From NCBI GenBank assembly GCA_905182125.1, contig CAJJAV010000021.1:1-43655 (forward strand): DNA of 43,655 nt. The letters are read 5' to 3'. This stretch comes from an uncultured Candidatus Poseidoniales archaeon (GTDB lineage: Archaea; Thermoplasmatota; Poseidoniia; Poseidoniales; Poseidoniaceae). The translations under genes were made by a program, and so were the position numbers. Under the pieces are notes generated by a model. The model saw nothing but the letters and a program-made list of their open reading frames with translations, had not been told where the DNA came from and searched no databases. Shown here one piece after another: positions 21,101 to 26,524 of the stretch (within the stretch, counting starts at the first letter, position 1; each line of letters begins with the position of its first letter).

Positions 21101-22730
21101 CACAGTGATGACCGATGTTGACCACAACCTCTCTGACCTCACTTGGACTGTTGCGCCTACTGACCAGTGCACATACACGAACTACTTCACCACAACAATC
21201 GTGGTTGACCAACTCGTGTTCACACTGATCCCAGATGCAACGACCAACGCTAAGGATTGGGAAATTGACTACCTCAACGACAACGGTATCCACCAAATCG
21301 GACCATCTGGCTCCGAGTTCTGTAAGATCCGTTTGATCCTCGAGGACACAGCAACAGCCCCAAGTTACGTGCCAAACTACGACACCACATTGATGCCAAT
21401 CGCAGCCTATCAACAAGGCCAAGATGACATCGAAATCGGTGTCCGTGTCGAGAACGTTCGTGAGCAGGTCGGCGATTACTACTTCGACAGCCTCTCCGGA
21501 TTCAGCTTCAACGGCGTTACCAACATCATGACCGGCACCTACGTGCCAGTTACTGTGAAGGTCGGCGCTGGTGGCGATGAAGGACCGTTCACCTACGACC
21601 ACATGCTTGCTGTGACCTTCCATTCGGATGGACACACAGAAGACGAGCCAACTCGGTTCTACACCGTTCCTGACTACGGAACCATTGTTGAATTCGATGA
21701 ACTGGTTTACATCACCAAGGATACCTCCAATGTGTGGGTTGAAATGGACGTTGTGACTTGCTTGAACAACCCATGTGACTTGACTGCAGCATCCTCGGAT
21801 CGCTTCCAGACTGACGACCCAGCATCCCACCGTGCCAACAACAACGGCATCCAGGGCGCTGACTGGTCCAAGCCTGGACAGTACGGTAGCAACGCTACTC
21901 AGACCTCCGAGCGCCGACCACTTCTCGAAGACAGCAACTGGTGTAACAACCGAATGACGTCCCTCGAGAACGGTTCAGTCTGTAACCATGCCAACCAGCC
22001 ACCTAGCACCTTCGAGGCTACTGGACAACCGCTCCCAAGCGTCGTCCGTACAATCGGAGCAAGCTCGGTCCCATCGTTTGCACCTAGCATCGTTGTGGTC
22101 AGCCTAACTGGTCTCTTTGTGAGCGCCCTCGCCTTCTCCAGCCGCCGTGCTGACGATGAAGAAGAAGTCGCCGTGACCATGGTTGACGACAATACCGCAG
22201 TGAGCCCAGTGATCGCTACCATCTTGATGGTCGCAATCACCGTCGTGCTCTCTGGTGTGATCTACGTCTGGGCAAGCAGCCTCGCTGAAACCGACGTCAA
22301 GGGTGTCCCACGGGTCACCTTCGATATCGAGGACATCGATGGTTTCGATGCTGACCAAGGCCACTGGCGAATTACAGTGCAATCGTCTGAAACCGACTTG
22401 GCTACACAAGCAGTTGTGCTCCGTGTGATCTACACCGATGGTGATGGTAACACAGCAATTGTTGAAGCAAACATGGCTGACACAAACGGTGTCTACGGGT
22501 TCAACCCCGACAACAGTGATGCATTCATCACCTTTGTCGACCAGGTGAACAAGGAAGGAAGCGACTCAGTCTCGACCTTCAACACCGGAGACACAATCTT
22601 TGTGCGAACCCACGCTGCTGATGGAACACCTCTAGAAGATGTTACAATCACTCTGTCCTACGCTCCCAGCGTCGGTCAAGGTGCGCTTCTGCGCTCCTGG
22701 AGTGGCTTGTCATACGATCTAAAGGCTTGA
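9198..22730 (+). CDS. 4510-residue mosaic surface protein with C-terminal pilin module
   Basis: A single uninterrupted frame of about 13.5 kb. Layout by approximate residue: signal/TM segment 14-35; an N-terminal domain 55-330 ending in RVFPLAIDPT, a motif common before Rhs/DNRLRE repeats; a DNRLRE-like all-beta domain 332-540; Ig-like domains near 545-650 and 920-1040; a beta-helix (pectate-lyase/NosD-like) core from about 1295 to 3400, including NosD-type ISGNTF/ISDNTI repeats at 2895-3055; a Tyr/Gly/Pro-rich insert 2228-2340; a carboxypeptidase-regulatory-like beta domain near 2590-2670; a DOMON/CBM9-like domain beginning IDGSDADWNGG at 3435-3605; cadherin/Ig-like domains with VTNVNDAPVI near 3700-3920; a transmembrane anchor at about 4293-4314 followed by SSRRADDEEE; then an archaeal pilin-like module from 4328. 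It is probably exported and displayed on the cell surface. Tyr is almost always TAC in the Tyr-rich part, suggesting codon selection. GGGTGA lies 7 bases before the start. No catalytic site was identified. Confidence 0.85.
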   Translation: MLGNKNTKKTSVFSGIGIALLLCALMALMPMAGFVDNNASDVEFVDSNTTAEKDFFALPEAVKTDYEYEPSDELIGMRDQTTKTYITEDGKFAQLNHATPVHFIDDSGAWGDIDLNVVATSNGWEVTENSFETHFAPEMAYGVAVQPNQFVDPIITGIAPMIVTLDQTGTAPEPYYVAPSEEGVTVGGNVLRYPVAEGFDLDYTVESTQLKQQLVIRERPVLEPNAAWFGLSETMQIPSGYALYLGDTMLGEEMTQTQESLEIRHMETGEILAEIPVPVVIEEGSEGPYTATFFIQVYGPQVVITTAVEADWLMSDDRVFPLAIDPTIKVYQNAGGYCYRYYRNCYSSSYGYTFKYYGSVRYMPWHRYTFTSSNALPTGATVDSIKQISTYSYKSGSNSATITASVLEDCGTQTMSAYSHAMITRTCSGAMPASKILTGSSYNSANSRGLILSMWNSAAATTHTLGSYSGGKYTNTFCSTATTCASSAAGGYITTAQTNAGTVGIGQRIVAQNNAYIYERTINSGTSNSYLEIVYSGGSDTDAPLSGFIPYTGVTSYIEGARTFFTTLVDMSGIDTTTANAPTLNYALNNGSYTSVSASSIGTCASSSSECQFKATTVSIAAGDYVQYYWQFQDLNTAGGANVGYDPVLTGSQTAPTPYYFAVEDVTDAGDDKKLTVLTTDVHAAAYFSPSANQYFDRQMTHFDGSDEFYFEFDTSSCGTGSSSCFYSSSYYFYSNWVTQHTTTASSGYNGVGGTRSNIDSLHKDDGGYLTISAANGPGMNLIFLYDSGTDSFAMVGVGTSTSINEGLSGGTSADASRSYGYTNAYKITLGSDYGGMFGKFGFGNATGGAGTNANRLCVTSNGFTTFWRSPYSSYNDCSPAYYYAGAYSGVTTYKWSGFALGMGYYGRIASTGDVTYKIGNVAPTPDTFAPEFTHSALADSHSKDRTITASLSDAGDPPSGLNVSTSAGVGPTAYYRVTPDGGTTGSWTAIVMTQESGSTRAQCVLSSCDWSATIEDLERGDSVDYYLKAQDVSTVAVNTETTLTETFSVGDPNKMFIVEWRDMGYSTTDTCTYQAVFYDVTNEIEFKYDDACTNSYDAGTVGFMDQTRTMGQTIRHRTSTQYITGTNPHPANYRISTSATDSGYESFDRGLTGLVNADASDIMGSSSGNPSGYYCSSSYYWNTWANKCADNIAMPEGFNFTYFGTDYNYTDANDRINLGRHGNMHFLSTGSTALVRSMTTWYGNMPQLPYSASSFARAGTIAPYYSYYGTYYCYQNTNVDCGVYYRTMPFEGKGTDVTSDITQDTTWDITDSPIRVNPSGDYLTISADLTIQPGVLIQVAEGKGISFDGTCDQMTLNGNSTDHILFEGADGVDWTGMAFTAACAAGTDDRHVFNYVDFKNTSDAAISAGSRHGSSPSTNSNVGNFTMDHVTFTNVGSAFSHGSGQGTVVSMSNFNIDGASSSCFDFAQDTMATLTEGVMKDCNTLGTPAGGAIVNVAGSTGGSLFLENTTVNNAYVNLIDVDFATVTVSNVTATTTASLATGTAFSSAAGSGSEVVLYNFDADDYASVSIEAMDAISMNMVDFGTATMMITPGGSSSTGNGPSADNAMFDDVTVGNTVMTRVQPGTFDSMTMGTFSMTGNAITSNLVSMENLEASTISVSGCGWNVHMLGVTADALTSNGCSIAANTVTLEDGDFSHSDTVNPMIYARYSGVTIAVTDVTTSGTGLADFAYADTNSDVRLIQVLVDGATSPYAGADGMVTAASSSEIWYGGLASAFTYRNALINNVASVIYKSGHFVSATVVDSSGSEIIPAVGSHVTDATGEATVWVITSDQSGNTYDDHNLRAFGAAGQNETLHTDSWYPTDGTYTVGDTIDLLLEPAPVEFDAAGMDCAWIAANTTLATTYNPTLDAYVFDSTPMTLAADLTLDGCNIILLGSVLKVKSTATSSPVLTLSDGGSLKVTVSPDTGQVGAVKAISSTYGLHIDIQDGTLNLDGGTLRDVAQDSTTGAALFVGPGATLIMGNSATVFGASTSYADMATVMVNGGTVNIADSSIINTGQTGTALWVEASGGSIENVIVKNAAVGIQSYNGAPQVDGFIATDNTVGVDVYGGMSLPTVYRSTLLSGENTGWKTYKIDLSTYIGDDYLQVGWNSIYGGGNAHPTYNYATSKYYMITDRYNIELEDDSGNAWNITQSSDTGYYPYGAADPASGTGDTATYATGATGGVPSWSCDYYGYSYGPGYPSSFDGYFYYMHNYWPGGPQSNPGYPGYYYAPDEFGFDWEGIDGVSPTGSYAYYPYHYWGYYYTSYHGGTNGPFTPPEGYGGGYPSTYNVCLDYAASYYMSPGQGARLTMPTVDISATNISKVSLYIDVLHNRADNFQDRLEFVARSSDNAADLGEYVRESGTPLFKDGTITGADNGIQIGGAYAAGVFENIAVTNPVDSGLEITGQAAATIDGLEVDGGTYGVLIGSSASGTVELANLDLDSQTSAGVYYAKDISGDVTGIVTNSAGAAFKYGQNTDNPVTMTGMTIATNAVGIESAGSGEFSLTDMTMSNGKDVVLSGSAMVEFIEGTIDVDSVDVSGSGMFTRMRTLDVTLTADAAAVTDATVTLLDANGGAAGAGLTDANGVANDLTFVTATVDANGKTVPSLVGYKVMTVAEVAYSYTSALNNIADFRYAKVGATLTDAAGNTEAVALTTKIAHRVCWYSSSTAYQTVSPCEGSFSTSGSRDLSDGDGGTVKEYGYYGGMATNLANEVVMVDVPYIYLNGGTDYNLNGTTLLGTGVYDYYGNQRWYSKSPGGTGIYMNDAAIYGVAVDASTNEAYGIQFGDYFYSYSTFVANNSVFSNVATIEIANGYNYNNNYNWEVENLALTNSTITHYKGYTSLNNAIQVTDICMQVSGGDGGIISGNTFNNCGVGIMLERATYYSYHNGVVGADNITISGNTFNDGGEIADVWLYSSGDADNALITGNTFNSGDTSNGAIAAYPGSHDNLVISDNTINTLANGIYLVSAEDFTVSGNTINGAGDAAHAGIDINGGYGEIDNNTLLDADGGIVLDSMTNPPAPTSSLCTIRSYSYSRTATCSVTLAAGKVMAVNVVTDAWGGEVSISIAKPDGTTDSWNNFASRTDYSPLASYSDAGAYVLTLGDSYGDGGTDVFMVEGGAAGGYGGPVIADNSIELSLGRVSPNAAGIVMEDCDGVQINSARNSVILSDAAMVISNCDVVDIGSTLQGDGTSLTNGINADDANGDSLTLSGTTVAGFENGVIKTSGALILLDDASLTGDSYGAYVDDATVTAITANVDGGATGTGLYVIDSDDVWVYPMNASGLVGMYVENSPFRWDGGSVDATTALEVVEAQGSVENMTWIDATNQINAGTNAYVTSIGNTIDASKLIVDPSATIDEANLFSMTSTHLTTAPSKEVSMLIQSTDGTRASYVSTNFQPEVMNIDGSDADWNGGNALNPSGYAMPGVMSGDGTNDMMVTYIEGDDLYIGLTGEDLSTSDLLIYLSVDGAGSSTGYNLGGTHTLPFQANYVLWADSESSFGLLSYGFLGWSPTSLSSAAVEVDFSGNLAEISIPFSRMGGTPDQIDIVAIVQGENSADVSTVHPTQTIDSINTLQSFTEYITVELTHDDLSSGAISDEVLVYRSYKGSNTPSLAKNYDVMIKTEADCAFDWATSLDVSLATNVNLNLDMARACPEIQAALADIVVDEDSGAYTFSLTDLADDVQDVEATLTWASTSGNIVAFDDVLVDWAQTVHSVTITPLDDQFGTMSYEFTVTDSNGLSDTKNISFEVTNVNDAPVICNVVDVDCMPLISQDDIYTNILAEGFGVHSKYLGNVSNASSSYIRDMANEQSPTRQVYDWDASIPADCIAFGVEVNENNTLVITENVNNELGGTCTVTLTLADDAAANSEATPYEVNFSVAPVNDAPVIPTWDRQNGTVMEAANGSIPAAPWQISLMEDDLSTANLTYDLSTVMTDVDHNLSDLTWTVAPTDQCTYTNYFTTTIVVDQLVFTLIPDATTNAKDWEIDYLNDNGIHQIGPSGSEFCKIRLILEDTATAPSYVPNYDTTLMPIAAYQQGQDDIEIGVRVENVREQVGDYYFDSLSGFSFNGVTNIMTGTYVPVTVKVGAGGDEGPFTYDHMLAVTFHSDGHTEDEPTRFYTVPDYGTIVEFDELVYITKDTSNVWVEMDVVTCLNNPCDLTAASSDRFQTDDPASHRANNNGIQGADWSKPGQYGSNATQTSERRPLLEDSNWCNNRMTSLENGSVCNHANQPPSTFEATGQPLPSVVRTIGASSVPSFAPSIVVVSLTGLFVSALAFSSRRADDEEEVAVTMVDDNTAVSPVIATILMVAITVVLSGVIYVWASSLAETDVKGVPRVTFDIEDIDGFDADQGHWRITVQSSETDLATQAVVLRVIYTDGDGNTAIVEANMADTNGVYGFNPDNSDAFITFVDQVNKEGSDSVSTFNTGDTIFVRTHAADGTPLEDVTITLSYAPSVGQGALLRSWSGLSYDLKA
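15880..16220 (+). other. Tyr/Gly/Pro-rich low-complexity segment of the giant protein
   Basis: About residues 2228-2340 are dominated by Tyr, Gly, Pro, Ser and Trp, with short motifs such as GYPGYYYAPDEFGF and YYPYHYWGYYYTSYHGG. Nearly every Tyr codon is TAC. The segment interrupts the beta-helix region between a Tyr-containing beta sheet domain and a cluster of ordinary strands. Tyr/Gly-rich stretches elsewhere can mediate adhesion, self-association or oxidative cross-linking; which applies here is unknown. Confidence 0.7.
22179..22730 (+). other. C-terminal archaeal type IV pilin-like module (in frame)
   Basis: Residues 4328-4510 of the giant protein start at a Met and contain TAVSPVIATILMVAITVV, the signature hydrophobic segment of archaeal pilins with the SPVI core. 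A beta-rich head domain of about 150 residues follows. On its own this 183-residue module would be a normal-sized archaeal pilin. Here it directly follows the protein's own transmembrane anchor and RR stop-transfer patch with no stop codon between. I saw no good ribosome binding site before the internal ATG, so independent translation is not clearly supported. Confidence 0.75.
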
Positions 22731-22764
22731 TTCAGGTCAAACGTAACGACAAACGGACGCAATA

Positions 22765-22790
22765 GGGAAAGGGGTCTCGACCCCTTTCCC
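22765..22790 (+). terminator. Hairpin terminator after the giant gene
   Basis: GGGAAAGGGGT (22765-22775) pairs perfectly with ACCCCTTTCCC (22780-22790) around a CTCG loop, 35 bases after the stop codon. A short pyrimidine run (TCTTGTCTCC) follows. The T-tract is weak, so it may act as a 3'-end stabiliser as much as a terminator. Confidence 0.6.
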
Positions 22791-22803
22791 TCTTGTCTCC
22801 CAG

Positions 22804-22880
22804 CATCCCAGTGATGGGATGATCCACCTGATGGTGGAGAGCCTGCCCGAACGCAGGGGGTTTCTGAAAGGGGCCCCCTG
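22804..22880 (+). other. Cluster of three short hairpins
   Basis: Three stem-loops follow one another: CATCCCA/TGGGATG (22804-22821, GTGA loop), TCCACC/GGTGGA (22823-22838, TGAT loop) and CAGGGGG/CCCCCTG (22854-22880, larger loop containing TTTCTGAAA). With the terminator hairpin just upstream, most of the 240-base gap is foldable. It could be a small structured RNA, a 3' UTR element or accidental GC-rich palindromes. No known RNA family was recognised. Confidence 0.4.
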
Positions 22881-22970
22881 TCTTCGGACCCCCACTTTCT
22901 TGCCTCGTGCACCATTCTTCTTGCTCAACTGTTTGCGAAGCCTTTCAAGGCAGTTGCCGCTCCCTGTAGT

Positions 22971-23657
22971 ATGGCGACCAATGATGTTGTGAAACCACTC
23001 ACCGATGTCACCTGTGTCGTCTTTGACTGCGATGGAGTCCTGGTCGACGCTGTCAGTTCCTGGCGAACCCTCCATGATCACTTTGGCACCGATAACTCAG
23101 AGAACCTTCAACGGTTTATCCGAGGGGAGATTTCCGATGTTGAATTCATGCGATTGGACATTATCAAGTGGAAATCGATTGAAAATCCAATTCACCGAGA
23201 TGATCTCTTTCGGGCCTATGCAGGTGTCCAATTGATGGACGGGGCACGCGAACTCATACTCAAGCTCCAAGAAAAGGGAATCTTTGTTGCCATCGTAAGC
23301 GCTGGCGTTGACCTCTTTGTCGCTTCCATTGCTGCCATGCTCAAAGTCGATGATTGGATTGCAAACGGATTTGAATTCAATGCAGATGATACCTTGGGAG
23401 ACGAAGGTGTCTGTCGTCTTCATGCCACTGGGAAAGGTGAGGTCATCGAACGTCTTTTGTCAATGAACGGCCTTGAACCACAAGGGTGTATCAGTGTGGG
23501 TGATTCTGAAATGGATCTTTCAATGCACATTGATGGCAGCCATTTCATTGGTTTCAATCCAACACGGGAATCATCCATTGGTGCGTTTGAAGAAGCGAAG
23601 GTTCCAATCGTAATGGGGAAGAACCTGTTCGACATTGCACCTTATCTGGGCCTTTGA
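22971..23657 (+). CDS. HAD-superfamily phosphatase, phosphoserine phosphatase-like
   Basis: A 228-residue soluble hydrolase with the full HAD set: motif I DCDGV with nucleophile Asp19 and general acid/base Asp21, motif II Ser110 in IVSAG, motif III Lys155 in TGKGEV, and motif IV GDSEMD with Asp178 and Asp182 for Mg2+. The helical cap between motifs I and II and the SAG motif are typical of the SerB-like subfamily that dephosphorylates phosphoserine or related small phosphates. Substrate assignment is tentative. It stands alone on the plus strand and converges on the Pol D subunit gene, with 4 bases between the stops. No clear TATA box or ribosome binding site was seen, so the transcript may be leaderless. 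Confidence 0.82.
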   Translation: MATNDVVKPLTDVTCVVFDCDGVLVDAVSSWRTLHDHFGTDNSENLQRFIRGEISDVEFMRLDIIKWKSIENPIHRDDLFRAYAGVQLMDGARELILKLQEKGIFVAIVSAGVDLFVASIAAMLKVDDWIANGFEFNADDTLGDEGVCRLHATGKGEVIERLLSMNGLEPQGCISVGDSEMDLSMHIDGSHFIGFNPTRESSIGAFEEAKVPIVMGKNLFDIAPYLGL

Positions 23658-23661
23658 TGAA

Positions 23662-25296
23662 TCAGGCAAAGGGTATTGCCGTCGTAGCATGACTTTTCAG
23701 ATTGACAATCGTCAGCATACATGGTTTTGGTTGGAACCCAAGCATTCGTTGGTAAGAGGTCTGGTCTTGCCAAGTGCTGGAACAAATCAATGTTGTACCC
23801 TTGAAATCAATACAGGCATGGCCATGTACGTGGCCTGTGACAAAAATATCAGGGACTTCACGAATCACTAAGCCATCCTCCGGTTCTGGAGACAATGGTG
23901 TTTTTCCACCCCATTGGGGGGCTAAATGCCGTCGGCGGAGCATCTGCCTCATCGCTTCTACAGGATCAGCATAGGTCACCGTTCTCAATCCGGCTACGAA
24001 GTCGTCAATTGACTTACCGTGGTAGGACAGCAATCGCACTCCATGAAGGGAAAAGTCACATGGATTGCCTACGAAGGTCGTTGCGTTGTAATCCTGCTGA
24101 ATGTCCTTTTCAAAAGTAGGCTGTGGTTCTGCAGGTCGAACTGCATCGTGGTTTCCTGGGAGCATGACACATTCGACCCAATCGGGGAGCAGTTCTAACA
24201 GGCGTGCAAACTCTTGGTATTGGCCAAACAAATCAGGGATCGATAATTCACTGTCTTGCCCTGGGTAAATGCCGACTCCATCGACACAATCTCCAGAAAG
24301 AATGAGGTATTTGATTGTCTTGGCGAGCGGGTCGGTGTGAAACCATCGTACCATCTTGTGCCACTGTGCCTCCAAGAAGGTCTTCGAACCAACGTGGATA
24401 TCCGAAATGAACGCAACGCTGACCCCGTGTTCTGAACTTGCCTTGACGTGCCGTTCTTTCATTGGGAAATGCAAGTCATCGACGTAAAACATGTCACCCG
24501 TTTGGCTGAACGTCCCAGAGACTCCAAGCACATCATCAGGCATGAGTCCTGCTTCGAGGATTTGTTCATGTGCTCGATCTCTGTCAACACCCTTTCTTTT
24601 GGTGAGGAGGCAGGTTAACTCTCCAGTTTCATCTTCAAGGTTCCAGATGAGATGACCATTTTTGGTGTACCTTGGTTCATTGACCAATCCAATGGCGACA
24701 GCCTTGTTTTCGTAACCCTGGTACCGGCTGCTTTCGGCGTGAAGCCTGACAATCTCGGTGGGTGTGCGAGGCAGGCGTGAATTCTGAATGATCATTTTTC
24801 GGATGCTGGTGAGTCGGTCGCTGAAACACGACGTGATATCGGACATTTTCCCTTCAGTTGTGCTGTTTCCTGTGATGTCATAATGCACCAAAATATCGCT
24901 CGATGCATCGTTCGCATGTTCACTGAAATCACTCTCTTTCCAATCCGGTAAGTTATTTCGGAACCTTACATCGAGTGGCTCTGGTTCGTGAATCGGAGCG
25001 ATTGTCCGTCCAATGTCAGGGGTGCTGGTGGTGTTGCTTGCTGTCACTGTTTCACTTGGAGCCGCGGCAGGCGCTGCTGCTGTTGCACCCATTGCACGCT
25101 GTTTGCCTCGCCAAACTGCGGTCATATCTTCGAGAATTTCAGCGGTGAGGAAGCCTCGTTCAAAGTGAACAGCCTCGGCGCAATCAAGAACACCCCGAAG
25201 ATCCTCCAAGTCGATCAATTGTTGCCGTACGGATGCCGTGGGCACAATGCCTCTTTGGCGAAGAATAGGGAGAACCTCTTCCCATTGCGCACCCAT
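23662..25296 (-). CDS. polB: DNA polymerase D small subunit (DP1), exonuclease
   Basis: A 544-residue small subunit of the archaeal replicative polymerase PolD, carrying the 3'-5' proofreading nuclease. The N-terminal helical part (1-65) is followed by an Ala/Thr-rich linker (66-100), an OB-fold region (about 195-285) and an Mre11-like calcineurin phosphoesterase domain (about 293-500). Metal-binding motifs are visible: Asp299 and His301 in FISDIHVGS, Asp336 in LSGDCVDG, Asn382 and His383 in LPGNHDAVRP, and His489/His491 in FVTGHVHGHA. The large subunit DP2 is not in this window. The gene lies downstream of the CinA-like gene on the same strand, 67 bases apart. The ending QDQTSYQRMLGFQPKP is also typical of DP1. 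Confidence 0.95.
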   Translation of the reverse strand: MGAQWEEVLPILRQRGIVPTASVRQQLIDLEDLRGVLDCAEAVHFERGFLTAEILEDMTAVWRGKQRAMGATAAAPAAAPSETVTASNTTSTPDIGRTIAPIHEPEPLDVRFRNNLPDWKESDFSEHANDASSDILVHYDITGNSTTEGKMSDITSCFSDRLTSIRKMIIQNSRLPRTPTEIVRLHAESSRYQGYENKAVAIGLVNEPRYTKNGHLIWNLEDETGELTCLLTKRKGVDRDRAHEQILEAGLMPDDVLGVSGTFSQTGDMFYVDDLHFPMKERHVKASSEHGVSVAFISDIHVGSKTFLEAQWHKMVRWFHTDPLAKTIKYLILSGDCVDGVGIYPGQDSELSIPDLFGQYQEFARLLELLPDWVECVMLPGNHDAVRPAEPQPTFEKDIQQDYNATTFVGNPCDFSLHGVRLLSYHGKSIDDFVAGLRTVTYADPVEAMRQMLRRRHLAPQWGGKTPLSPEPEDGLVIREVPDIFVTGHVHGHACIDFKGTTLICSSTWQDQTSYQRMLGFQPKPCMLTIVNLKSHATTAIPFA

Positions 25297-25363
25297 GGCT
25301 CAGAGGTAGCGAAGCCCCTCCAAAAGCACACCGGTAGGGGAAGCTATCGAATGGGAACCGAGT

Positions 25364-26050
25364 TCACCATTCGATGTCGCTATCGATGTCGTCTTGGGCG
25401 GTCGGAGGTTTACCCTCACCGTCCCATGCATCGTCCTTCCACGGAGCTGCTTCCCGTGTTGCAGCATCCCGTTTTACTCGCTCAATTTCAAATTGGGCTT
25501 GAGCGAGAGCTCGGGCAACCAATGCTTCATCCTCGGCCTGCTGATTTTTCACAGCCAATGCCATAGCATCGTCCCAGCATTTGATGGCAGACAGCAAAGC
25601 AAAATGAACGAAACCAATTTTGTTTTCAGCTCTGTTCCCTCCAATTTGTGTTGATAAAGCGTTGGCCCAGTGAGAAGAGGCAATGCCAACATAGACCATT
25701 CCGACCTTCTTATTGGTCCCGTCATTGGCTGGTCCTGCTATTCCTGTGATGGAGATTGCAATGCTTGCATTGGCTCTTTCTCGAGCACCTTGCGCCATTG
25801 CTATGGCGACACCGGCCGAAACAGCGCCCTTCTTTTGCAACAGGTCTGGACTGACGCCGAGTTCTGTGATCTTGGCTTCATTGGAATATGTGACCCATGA
25901 TTGGTTGAACCACTGGGATGCTCCAGCGATGTCCGTGAACGAACTCGCAAGCAAACCACCGGTGCATGATTCTGCTACGGTAATGGTGTGGCCACCTTCC
26001 TTGATCCGGCGCACAAGGCGGGCTGCGGCCGCTTGGACATCTTCATCCAT
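25364..26050 (-). CDS. pncC: CinA C-terminal-like nicotinamide-nucleotide amidase
   Basis: A 228-residue protein whose first 160 residues match the CinA-C/PncC fold. AESCTGG at 26-32 holds the conserved Ser28, a Tyr and Lys lie in WVTYSNEAK near 52-60, and TGIAGP is at 102-107, followed by GMVYVGIA. Family members deamidate nicotinamide mononucleotide to nicotinate mononucleotide in NAD salvage. The N-terminal pyrophosphatase half of full CinA is absent, as in stand-alone PncC. A charged extension of about 60 residues, rich in Glu, Ala and Arg and ending acidic, exceeds the usual length of about 160-165 and has no recognised function. It is likely co-transcribed with the Pol D small subunit. 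Confidence 0.85.
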   Translation of the reverse strand: MDEDVQAAAARLVRRIKEGGHTITVAESCTGGLLASSFTDIAGASQWFNQSWVTYSNEAKITELGVSPDLLQKKGAVSAGVAIAMAQGARERANASIAISITGIAGPANDGTNKKVGMVYVGIASSHWANALSTQIGGNRAENKIGFVHFALLSAIKCWDDAMALAVKNQQAEDEALVARALAQAQFEIERVKRDAATREAAPWKDDAWDGEGKPPTAQDDIDSDIEW

Positions 26051-26132
26051 GCAATCTTAGGGCACGCCTTCTCGTTTTTGAGGTTACCCCCTTGAACAAT
26101 GGCTTCAAGAACTGAGGCTTACACGGGCAAAT

Positions 26133-26205
26133 GGGTCTGTGGTCTAGTGGTTATGACACCGCCCTTACACGGCGTTGATCGAGGGTTCAAATCCCTCCAG
26201 ACCCA
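26133..26205 (+). tRNA. tRNA-Val (TAC anticodon)
   Basis: Cloverleaf read by eye: acceptor GGGTCTG/CAGACCC, D arm GTC/GAC around AGTGGTTA, anticodon stem CCGCC/GGCGT with one C-T mismatch at its outer pair, loop CTTACAC giving anticodon TAC at 26168-26170, variable region TGATC, and T arm GAGGG-TTCAAAT-CCCTC. The discriminator is A at 26205 and CCA is not encoded. The opposite-strand stop of the next gene begins 2 bases further on. No intron. Confidence 0.93.
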
Positions 26206-26206
26206 T

Positions 26207-26515
26207 CTACCAAAGGTGACTCAAAATGTCATCCTCTGCATCGGCAATAACTCGAGTAATGCCTGATGATCGGCGGAACTTTTCGGCATCTTCATCGCTT
26301 CCATCTATGAGAATACAATGCACAGCACGCTGCCACAAACCTGGAGCGGGCCAAGAACCTCTGTGGTCAACTGCCACGAGAATGTCATCCAATTCTGTGA
26401 ACATCAGCAACGATGCAGATTTCTGAATGTCCTCCGCTGTCATCACCAGCCAACGTGCACCAGCCATGTCTTGACGAGGGTGTTCACTCAGTTCGTTCAC
26501 ATTGACTACTCGCAT
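26207..26515 (-). CDS. Small conserved-looking protein of unknown function
   Basis: A 102-residue soluble, acidic protein with no recognised domain, signal or membrane segment. It alternates hydrophobic strands (ARWLVMTAEDI, DDILVAVDH, HCILIDG, ITRVIADAEDD) with polar helices, which looks like a small alpha/beta fold. It starts 9 bases downstream of the Pelota stop on the same strand, so it is probably the last gene of that operon. Its stop codon lies almost at the end of the convergent tRNA-Val gene. Tight spacing in an operon supports it being real. Confidence 0.65.
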   Translation of the reverse strand: MRVVNVNELSEHPRQDMAGARWLVMTAEDIQKSASLLMFTELDDILVAVDHRGSWPAPGLWQRAVHCILIDGSDEDAEKFRRSSGITRVIADAEDDILSHLW

Positions 26516-26524
26516 CTGGAAACC

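Noticed and set aside
22804-22870. C/D box guide RNA, suggested by GTGATGG and CTGA pieces among the hairpins
   Set aside because: The box C match is imperfect, the C' and D' pieces overlap, and the sequence folds into stems that would hide the boxes.
23995-25566. Plus-strand frames over the DP1/CinA region, one 192 residues long
   Set aside because: They lie opposite well-supported genes with full motif sets and translate to Cys/Arg-rich nonsense.
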